From Annulohypoxylon bovei var. microspora (taxonomy: Eukaryota > Ascomycota > Sordariomycetes > Xylariales > Hypoxylaceae), in contig MU405279.1 in assembly GCA_022836615.1 (NCBI GenBank), positions 124,001-188,000 on the forward strand: a DNA stretch of 64,000 bases. The letters are read 5' to 3'. This document shows positions 56,165-64,000 of the stretch, one piece after another. The first letter of the stretch is position 1; every line of letters begins with the position of its first letter. Both the position numbers and the translations under genes were made by a program. The notes below the pieces were generated by a model. The model saw nothing but the letters and a program-made list of their open reading frames with translations, ran no database searches and was not told where the DNA came from.

Positions 56165-57665
56165 GGTAGGGCTGGTGTCCTCGTGCCCTTCTTAGATCAT
56201 GGTCTGCATGTACCTATTTTATTGCTTAATTCGAGGAAAAGGCCGGGAAAAGGATATCGATAGTGAGAAGGTTGTAGCGGTTGTAGGTAGCGATTATAGC
56301 GATTGGACTAGGTAGGGATTGGACTAAGTAGTGGGAATGATTAGGAAATCCAAGATACAATAGAGAAAGAGAAAACCGGTCTCCAGTGATAGGACAGTAA
56401 AATGCATACAGGCCTTACAAAGCCTGTAAAGGAGTGAATGATTGTTGGAGCCTAGGATGTTTTGTTCTAGTTGATCGCCAGGCTATAGAATCGGGGATAA
56501 GCCTCTGCGGCACGGCAATGAGGCTGAGCCGCAGCAGACTGGGACGGAATGCGACACAAGACGTGGAGAAAGGACTTAAAATAGGAGAAACATTCATTTT
56601 AATGAACCATGGCCCTTGGCAGAGAACTTTGACACGAGAACACGAAAATCTAATTGTCGGTGAGCAATGAGGGATAGGATATGCTCATCGCGACCGAAGT
56701 CTAAAGATTCTAGGCTTTGATCTTGATATGGATAAAATGTTGTCAAGAAGAAGTTTGGAGTTTAATGTTCCCCTTACCAAGGTAGGTATTGATACATGTA
56801 TCCGGAAATTCGAAAGCTTGGGTAGTACTTGACTATTAATTTGAGCTTTGAAGCGTGATCCATTGCGCTGGAGCACTATTAAAAACTACACCTACACTTG
56901 ACTTCAACCATAGCATTGGGGTAAACTTTAAAACATCGACCCGGTAAGGCTGATTCACTCCTACCAGATACATGATGTAGTACGGGCAATTCATAAACAC
57001 TATTTTGGAACCTTGGAAGAATGCAAATGTATGATAAAGAATTTAGGTCTGTTTGTTTAAACATGAACGCCCTCGTAGTTACTTGATTCTATATCTCCCA
57101 ACGTGTACCAAGTCTCTAGTAACTCTAGCTATATAAAAGCCTATAAAGTTCGTCAGACTAGCTCTACCATTGCCGGCGCTTATCAACTTGTAACAAATAC
57201 CGGGTAACTCAAGTGCCGTATGTATGTATGTAGGCAAGTACCTACCATAAGAGTTGTGTAAGCATATCCCTAGAAGAGTTCTGTTAACGGCAAGTGCTAT
57301 TAGAGTCTTATTCGCCAGCAATATGAAGACTATATGTAGAGTTATACTAATCATCAATTTTATGAGAATACAATTTACAACCCAATTGATGTTGAAACTT
57401 CTAAGGCGGCATATCTATTTAAAAACTCTCAGGGATTGGTAATAGCCAAAGTAGGATTCGAAGCTCGGATCATCCGGAGTATATCCCCACCTCGGCCCGC
57501 TAACTTATGCTGACTTACCTTTTCTAAGCCCCGTCCTTCATCAGCTCAAATCTATCATCATTGTCTCCTCTTGTGAAGATTAGATACCAGCTTTATCGAT
57601 CTTGCCCGAAATACCTTCTTTCTAGCTGCCAGGTTCTGTGAGGATAACATTAGACCTAGGCCAAT
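56165..57665. other. Intergenic region, 1.5 kb
   Basis: Lies between divergent genes (KTR and DAP1). AT-rich in the centre. No gene supported. Confidence 0.4.
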
Positions 57666-58246
57666 ATGGAATACGTAAACCAACGCGTAGCCCAGGAGGC
57701 TGCCAAAGTCCCCTCGGACTTATAGTGCGTTCCCTTCTAACATCGTATTACCGTAGCTCCGGCATGCCCAGCTAACATAGAACTACCTTTAGCACCGGGC
57801 TCGTCACGCCGCTCAACGTCATCCTCGCCGTCATCACTCTCTACACGACATACTTACTCTATAAGCCTTCGCCGCCCGCGACGCTGCCGCGCGAACCGCC
57901 CGCCATCGTCTTCCGGGTCTTCACCCCACGCACACTGCTACCTTACAACGGGGAGAACGGCATGCCGGTATTTCTGGCAGTGCGTGGTCGCATCTTCGAT
58001 GTCACGAGCGGCCGCAACTTCTATGGACCCGGCGGCCCCTACGAGAACTTCGCCGGTCGCGATGCTAGTCGTGGCCTGGCTTTCCACAGCTTCGCTGAGG
58101 ATATGCTGACCAAGGACCTCGATGGACCGCTAGACAAGCTAGACGGCCTCGGCTCTGAAGAATATGAGAGTTTGAAGGGCTGGGAGGAGAGATTCCTGAG
58201 CAAGTACATGGTTGTAGGAAAATTGGTCGCCCAAGGTGATGCGTGA
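57666..58246 (+). CDS. DAP1: Haem-binding membrane-associated progesterone receptor family protein Dap1
   Basis: Two exons (57666-57724 and 57793-58246) give 170 residues. An N-terminal hydrophobic anchor (LVTPLNVILAVITLYTTYLL) precedes a cytochrome-b5-like domain: FTPRTLLPYNGENGMPVFLA, VRGRIFDVTSGRNFYGPGGP, YENFAGRDASRGLAFHSF, LKGWEERFLSKYMVVGKL. The conserved Tyr of the haem pocket in FYGPGGPY is present. Dap1 binds haem and supports sterol biosynthesis by stabilising Erg11-type P450s at the ER. Length is normal (yeast 152). Confidence 0.94.
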
Positions 58247-58990
58247 AACTGCATCTTGATGAATCTGATACAAGGGTTACGACGAATGGGACGAGTGATG
58301 GTCATTTTCTGAAGCGTTCAGTCTCTCATTGGCATTATTGGTGCTTTATGAATGCTGTGGTTCTATACGAGATATGTAATAGAAGATTTACTATCTACCG
58401 AATCTATCGATTGAATTTAGACTTCCAATCAGGTTGCGGTTCCCCAAGAGGTCCAGGTCCCTTTCGATAGTCGCACTTGTGAGTGGTCCACTTCAAAAAC
58501 ACATCCATGGTGATAGTTACGTTCTCTTCATGCACCAAGCTCATCTAAGTAGGATTCAGTGATCCTAAATCTTAGGCGCACATTGGTACGCACAACCATT
58601 ATCAATGCTTCCTACACCTAGAGAGTTTGTGTATACAGTACCCAGAATCGGTATCTGGCATGATAGGCGCCAATTCGATTACCTACATGTAGGTAGGTAG
58701 GCACCCAAGTATCTTGAAGCGAGAGTCGCACCTGACATCAATCTTTTATCTCAGTCCTCCCTTCCTTTCAGCTGGTAGAAGACAGCTTCCGTAACTTTAC
58801 CGAGAAATCCACCTATGTATGAATTTGATTTGGTTTACAAACAACGTCCCCCTTTTCAGCTCTTCATTCTATCTGAAATGCTCACCCCCCTTTTTTTGCC
58901 TTCAATTCTAACACCCAACGTTTACACCTTTGCTCATCGTCTATAGTCATCATACAAACGATATAGACAATTCACGCAATCTTAGCCACC
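58247..58990. other. Intergenic region
   Basis: 744 bp with a TAGGTAGGTAGG cluster at about 58690-58700 and a pyrimidine-rich leader before the next start codon. No gene supported. Confidence 0.4.
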
Positions 58991-60015
58991 ATGCAACCCT
59001 TCGTTGTTATCCTGCTGTCCCTGGTCCTACAGGTAGTCGCCTTCCCGGCGGGAATTACCGATGTTGGTTATTCAACATCTACGAACCTATCCGAGTACGG
59101 TCAGCCTATTACCTCACCGAATGGCACTATCATATTCAGGAATACAACAGTCGGCGATGAACGTGTAAGTCGGATTTTATGCCCTAATTATGTGGTTTTC
59201 CTTGACCCTTCGAATGATTTTCTACTTTCTAGACCAGCATAAAGGTTAAGATGGAGCCATGTGCTGTTGCTCATCAGCGCATTATGCCTATTGCAATAAT
59301 CCCTAATGTAAACCGTAACAGTATAACGAGAATTGGCAATACGAGGGCACCGATGAATGCAAATGGGCTTCGAAATACATGCCATATGTCAGTTCTGAGT
59401 GCACGGAGTACTGCGAAGCCGACACCTACAACTGGGGTTATAGATTCCACCGCTTACGCTACCACATGTAAGAAAATAAGTTCCATTTCGTCACTTCAAT
59501 GTGTTCCGTATCAATGTTCTAAATTATTTCAGAAAACTCTCTGGAAATGGTCAGGACCCTGCTACCTGGTGTGATAACTTCAAGGCGAGAATGATGTATA
59601 ACTGTGCCGTTGGACAGCCCGACTTCTTTAACTGCAACTCTGGAAGGGCACCAGAGCTACTTGTGCTACGCACTTGGGTTTTCGATGGCTCTAATGGTCA
59701 GATTGTGCAGAAAACTGGCATCAATCTCAGATTTGACTTCAGCCCGTGGTGGGAGACTCGCGATGCAGAACACGATTGTGTTAAGTCGGCTATTCGTGAG
59801 GCAACATGCGCCGGGGCTATATTCAGGAATGGCCTACGGTGCATGCCTACGATGTACGTAGCTCCGAGCGGCGCTGTAAGTAAATAATTCCCATTTTATG
59901 ACATAGCTAACATGAGGTAGCCAACTAACTATTCGTATAGCCTGAATTCGATGAATCTTTCGTGCAACCCACGAGATGCATGTACAATTCCGAAGTCCCT
60001 TCCGAAGCAACATGA
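58991..60015 (+). CDS. Secreted cysteine-containing protein of unknown function
   Basis: Model with five exons (58991-59164, a 12-base exon 59233-59244, 59322-59467, 59533-59875, 59941-60015) gives 249 residues. It starts with a signal peptide (MQPFVVILLSLVLQVVAF). The mature part has about a dozen cysteines, often paired (DECKWASK, SSECTEYCEADTYNWGY, ATWCDNFKARMMYNCAV, FFNCNSGR, HDCVKSAIREATCAG, LRCMPTMY, TRCMYNS) and aromatic stretches (LRFDFSPWWETRD). Skipping the 12-base exon also keeps frame, so its use is uncertain. I do not recognise the family. The cysteine content, short introns and signal peptide suggest a disulfide-stabilised extracellular protein, possibly an effector; that is inference. 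Confidence 0.7.
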
Positions 60016-61032
60016 GGAAATCTGATGAAATGATACAATGCTAGAACATGTATTTTACATCAAACTAATGTCTTTGTCTCAGAACCAATATGTATAGCTA
60101 CCCATGTACGCAGTATATAATAAAAGGGGAAATAAACATTTGGTTTTTAGCATTAGCTTGATTTGCGTCTAAAATCTACTCGTTTGAAGTCACAGATACC
60201 CTAAGCATTTTCTCCTATTCCCAGTTCATATTCAAAATATAATTGTATCGTCATAGTAAGTCTGTTTCGTACATAAGACAAACTACCTAGGTACCTAGGT
60301 AGGTAAGTACAATGACATATCCCTTAAACTAATAAAAGTTAATAACACCACTATAATACCTAAGTAATTGTAAGAACATCTAAGTACGTAAGGCCTTGTA
60401 AACGGAACTCTCTACATAATAAGATTGTATTACTCTTGAGATTATGTTATGTTGATTCATAAAGTATTGTCTTACGTCGTTTCTAAGGGAGCTACCATTA
60501 ATTATTTTTACGGACGACCCTAGAAAGCATGCAACTTGTGAATACCCAGGTACGTACGGTAGGTAGAGTTTCCATTAATTCAGAGTTGAATTCAAACTTC
60601 AGTAAAGCCGCTTTTCATTCAATTCGTAAGATAGACTTTCGTATGTAATGTCTCGTGTCGTGCCTCAACCGCGAGGGTGGTTAAGAGTTGGTTTGCTAGA
60701 CGACGGTAGCTAAGCTCTGGGCAATATATATGGCATTTCGGCGAAACATGCTCGTTTCTAGGGTTATGTTAGTAATTTATTCATGTTAGATAATAAACTA
60801 AGTAGCAAACATGAATAAAACAGGTTGTATGTTCAATTAGTATGGGAATTTAGTTAATTTGAATGTTGTAAAGGGGTATTTTCTCTCGTATCTTCGCATT
60901 CTACCAACTTCTTCTACGGAGCACCTTGAATATAAATACCTTCCTGGTATCCAAGTCGGTAACTTCAAGATAAGGCAGATCAACAAAGAAACTCGACATT
61001 TCTATCAATCATACATCAGCCCTACATCAATC
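60016..61032. other. Intergenic region, 1.0 kb
   Basis: AT-rich. Contains the long palindrome-like CCTAGGTACCTAGG near 60285-60300 followed by further TAGGTAAG copies. No gene supported. Confidence 0.45.
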
Positions 61033-61581
61033 ATGCAGGTCCTCGCCACAGCACTCCTCTTTCTCCCGTGGGGAATCTACGGGACAGTCTCTCCTTATAT
61101 AATTGAGAACACCACAATTGCAGCATGGGATGCTAATGAAAACCACACTCTTTGTTTTCCAGACCAGAACACCTGCGTCCCTAAGTACTCATGGCACCTT
61201 GACCTTAACCAGTAAGTCAAACTACGTCCGCGACTCTGTCATACTACCTAGGAAGCCTAATAATACTGATGACTTGGCCTATCTAGCTGCTTTATAAACA
61301 CGGGCGGGCAACTATTTCCTGCACAAGAGGGAAATTTTGGACCGGCTTGCAGAAACTGCAAAGAGGGGGCACAGTGGGCGACGATGGAATGCGATTGTGA
61401 CGTCTGGGGCAGCGGTACCAGGAAGGCTTCGGTAGCCTTAGGTATACATCCCCCATACAGAAAAAACGACTGGACTGAATACATTTACTAACTTATCTAT
61501 ATAGACCCAAGGGTGTCGTTTTCTCCCATCGTATTCAATCAGAGCGTTCCCTACTGCTATGGAAACCGGGCTGCCTTGTAA
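61033..61581 (+). CDS. Small secreted protein with CVNH-like sequence pattern
   Basis: Three exons (61033-61211, 61287-61441, 61505-61581) give 136 residues. A signal peptide (MQVLATALLFLPWGIYGTVS) is followed by a domain whose order of motifs (HLDLNHCFINTGGQLFPAQE, GNFGPACRNCKEGAQWATM, ECDCDVWGSG, KASVALDPRV) is reminiscent of cyanovirin-N homology (CVNH) lectin domains: LDLN, GNFG..C.N, CxC..G. The match is by eye and weak. It has eight cysteines. A further intact cysteine-rich exon lies downstream at 61716-61901 and could belong to an alternative 3' end. It neighbours another small secreted protein, 1 kb upstream on the same strand. Confidence 0.6.
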
Positions 61582-61715
61582 GAGAACCATGATCCTTCAT
61601 ATATTACATCTTCCCGACTAACGTGAGCTACCTAACCTTAGGATTGCTGTCGGTAAGTAGAGTTGTTATTGGGCATAGCATCAAAGGAGATGGAATGGTG
61701 TATACATGGGTGTAG

Positions 61716-61901
61716 ACGTATTGCTTCGGGGAAGGGCTTCAATATGTCATAATACCAACTGGTTTGGACTTGTCTTTTTCTATTTCTGGTTTCCGCGGCA
61801 CGGCTCGACCTTGTGTCGATGTCGAATATGCCGATTGCCCGAGTTTTAACTCGGGTTATTGTGTCAACTTTCTCTATGTAAGGAATCGATGTCCCGATTA
61901 A
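61716..61901 (+). pseudogene. Orphan cysteine-rich exon or gene remnant
   Basis: After a good acceptor (GGGTGTAG at 61708-61715) a 61-codon frame stays open to TAA at 61899-61901: TYCFGEGLQYVIIPTGLDLS, FSISGFRGTARPCVDVEYAD, CPSFNSGYCVNFLYVRNRCP. Cysteine spacing and composition look like a secreted protein. It has no ATG or signal of its own. It could be the last exon of an alternative transcript of the preceding gene (a path through an exon at 61638-61662 keeps phase but uses a poor acceptor) or the remnant of a duplicated gene. Confidence 0.4.
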
Positions 61902-62156
61902 CTAGGGAAAAGGCGCTATACGATTTGTGCGTGCCTTCGACTTCAATAGCTTCAATTCAACAGCTTCAACAGCTCAAACTAGGTACACTTGTATTTGAAA
62001 TTCCGGGCTGCGAAGTAGCCGTCTATGTAGGCCGGGGGCCTTTCGCGACGAGGTGAGGAGTAAAAATACGAAGCCATTCCGGGTGTAATAATACTGTCCA
62101 GTGACTTAAACATCCAGCTCGGCCGATGACGAAGAAGCAGCCCGACAACACGAAGG

Positions 62157-63212
62157 TCACGTAGTTGCAAGTGACGTGAAGTCATCATGGACAAATGGCT
62201 CCTCACCTCTCTCTATCCGCCACCGATTCGTCGCCTCTAACGCCCCCGGCAACCCTTTAAACACCCACCCCCACTTCCTCAGAAACCCTGCCGTCATCTC
62301 CCACCCGGTGATGTCCCATGGCGGCGACCACGCGATGATGCCGCGCCGCTCGACCTCGTCGTCGGGAAAGCCCTCGTATAGCCCGCCGCTGCAGTCCTCC
62401 CACAGCTCGTCCTCGTCGAAGGTGCCGGCGGCCCGGATCAGGCGGTCTCGCGCCTCGGGATACGGAAACAGGTCGATCCAGTCGCCGTGCGGTACCGTCT
62501 GCTGAAGAGCGGTGGGCAGGAGTGTTGGAGGGAGTAGCTCGGGCTTGGTGGGGTACGGCATGACGTGGATAATCTCCTCCTCACAGTCGAGCGGCGTCAC
62601 GAGGATGCCTGAGATCAGAGTGCGGTTGACGGCCAGGGCGCGGAGGGCGTTGAACTGGAGGAGGGTGATGAGGTGGTCTGGACAGAGGGGGAAGATAATG
62701 CGAAACTGCTCTTTTCTGGCTTTATCTGACAGCAGGGGATCTCTCGCGTTGTATAGTTGCTTGATACGGGATGCTGGGACGACGGAGACGCATTGCTGCT
62801 CAACGTCCCAGCATTCTACCTGCGCTTCTGATTTGATCTGTGTCCCGGCTGCAGCACTGGCTGCTTCGGCTTGCCTTGTTTGGGCCTTGCGTTTTCCTAC
62901 TGGACTGTTAGTTTCGATAACTCGATACCCCTTGATCGGACTCGTCCTGACCCCTGATTTGGACGAAAAAGAGAAAACAAGGCTTTACTTACGGTATGCC
63001 CTTGTGTTGAGTCTAGTCTGTGCCCGTCTGCGTGCTGCGGCATCCTTGGTCCCAGTCCAGTCGTCTTCCCTGCTTATCGCCTGTACGAGGTGAGCAAGTC
63101 ATGCCGTCTTGGTGCTTGAAAGCGGCCTGGTACGTACCTCGGCCAACTGCGGCATCGACGCGAGTTGGATGCATGGTTCTGTTGAATTCGCAGGCTGATA
63201 CGTACTGGTCAT
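62157..63212 (-). CDS. bZIP transcription factor with C-terminal DUF3425 domain
   Basis: Three exons (63212-63138, 63080-62993, 62896-62157) splice in phase to 300 residues. The basic region DDWTGTKDAAARRRAQTRLN, TRAYRKRKAQ crosses the second splice junction and matches the fungal NRLNQRAYRRRK type. No regular leucine zipper follows. The C-terminal half is a DUF3425 domain: RIIFPLCPDHLITLLQFNAL, RALAVNRTLISGIL, HGDWIDLFPYPEARDRLI, DEDELWEDCSGG, IIAWSPPWDITGWEMTAGFL, RKWGWVFKGLPGALEATNRW. This pairing is typical of fungus-specific regulators, often beside secondary-metabolism or stress genes. It is divergent from a short-chain dehydrogenase, a possible target by position. Not recognisable from any single frame because the basic region is split. 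Confidence 0.9.
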
Positions 63213-63890
63213 GATGCCAGCGGACGTTGGAATTTGTGGCGATGATGAAATTGGGGATGGATGATACAAGCTTCTTCGGGTCGGCAAAGGCGGTTTATGC
63301 AGCCTGCTCACAATGACGAGTCTGACAACTCGGGAACGGAGGAATTGGTATGCCTACCACTATTCCGCAGCTGCGGCGCAGACAGACAGACAGGGGTTGG
63401 TGAAATGACACGAGATCATTCTCTAGCATCACACAAGCACCACTTGATTGATAAACGCAACGTTATGATTTCTCGAGGATGGCTAGTTTGGACGGCAGCT
63501 AGCTTAGAGATTTGGTACTGAGCCCCACGCTTTATGCAACTGGCTCACTCACTTAGCTTCATGCAGCTGGCTCACTCGCTCACTAGGAATTCTCCTATTG
63601 GTCCATCTCTTCAATGTCTAAGTTGAATGTGACATGATTGGTCCAAGGGTCATGCAGCTTGCTCACGATATTTGATGCTCGGAATAGCATCCAAGAGGCA
63701 AGTATCTCGGACATTGTTCAATAAGAGTAGTACCTAAGAGTAGTAAGAGTAGTATAAAGATCGTAGAAATCACCTTAATTTCGACGTATCTTTTCGTATC
63801 ATCATAAACATAAAACTCAATCCAAGACATCGAATTATCTGTTTATTAGTATTACACCTTCACACATTGACTCAAGTATTCGGTTTGAAC
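63213..63890. promoter_or_regulatory. Divergent promoter region of bZIP/DUF3425 and SDR genes
   Basis: 678 bp between start codons. It has three copies of ATGCARCTKGCTCAC (63534-63550, 63561-63577, 63652-63666; the first two extend to ...CTCACTC) and two ATTGGTCCA elements (about 63597-63605 and 63638-63646), i.e. inverted CCAAT boxes. An AGAGTAGTA-type repeat lies at about 63725-63757. The copies are all in one orientation, nearer the SDR gene. Confidence 0.65.
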
Positions 63891-64000
63891 ATGACTTTCC
63901 ATCCCGACACTCTCCCTGATCTCAAGGGCAAAGTATTTATAGTCACAGGTGGAAATTCCGGCATGTAGGTCTCCCCTCTCTCCTCTCCCCTCTCACCACG
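63891..64000 (+). CDS. Short-chain dehydrogenase/reductase, 5' end only
   Basis: Exon 1 (63891-63964) encodes MTFHPDTLPDLKGKVFIVTG followed by GNSGI, the start of the Rossmann fold with the NAD(P)-binding TGxxxGI motif. The Ile/Met codon is split by a donor GTAGGT at 63965, and the rest of the gene lies beyond the window. The family is certain; the substrate cannot be known from this piece. Divergent from the bZIP/DUF3425 regulator. Confidence 0.87.

Overview
This window is nuclear DNA of a filamentous ascomycete (Pezizomycotina, probably a Sordariomycete). The genes have short introns (about 45-80 bp) with GTRAGT-like donors and CTAAC/CTGAC branch sites. The products are typical fungal ones: a HapC-type CCAAT factor, a fungal Dopey protein, a Mon1, two fungal bZIP types, a GT15 mannosyltransferase, a fungal fucose-lectin-fold membrane protein and a P450. 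No tRNA, rRNA, CRISPR or viral gene was recognised. All multi-exon models were spliced by eye, checking phase and fit to family consensus.

Layout. 0-11 kb: a divergent CMC2/prefoldin-2 pair, a 4.4 kb gene-poor stretch, the CCAAT-binding HAP3/HapC gene and the Pol I factor RRN3. 10.7-14.3 kb: a bZIP gene with a very GC-rich 3' half, then an 820 bp Tc1/mariner-like non-autonomous transposon at 13013-13832. 14.3-22.8 kb: the large six-exon DOP1 gene, divergent from MON1; both act in endosome/Golgi/vacuole traffic. 23-28.8 kb: two long, mostly disordered proteins of unknown function. 31-34 kb: protein disulfide isomerase and a small four-exon mitochondrial-type membrane protein. 35.6-43 kb, an accessory-looking stretch: a membrane-anchored fucose-lectin-like protein, a GC-rich hairpin in AT-rich DNA, a C2H2 zinc-finger gene with an in-frame stop, a six-exon P450 and an alpha/beta-hydrolase convergent with it. 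44.6-58.2 kb, mostly housekeeping: a Bem46-type hydrolase, an LYAR-type zinc-finger protein, PEX10 divergent from an EXS/ERD1-like gene, a GT15 mannosyltransferase and the haem-binding DAP1. 59-62 kb: two small secreted cysteine-containing proteins, the second with an apparently orphan cysteine-rich exon downstream. 62-64 kb: a bZIP/DUF3425 regulator divergent from a short-chain dehydrogenase cut by the window end; their shared promoter carries a repeated motif.

The best candidates for something undescribed are the 820 bp element with its subterminal repeats, the 37.2 kb hairpin, the interrupted zinc-finger gene beside the P450/hydrolase pair, the secreted-protein pair with its orphan exon, and the repeated motif in the bZIP/SDR promoter. 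I saw no convincing new multi-gene system.
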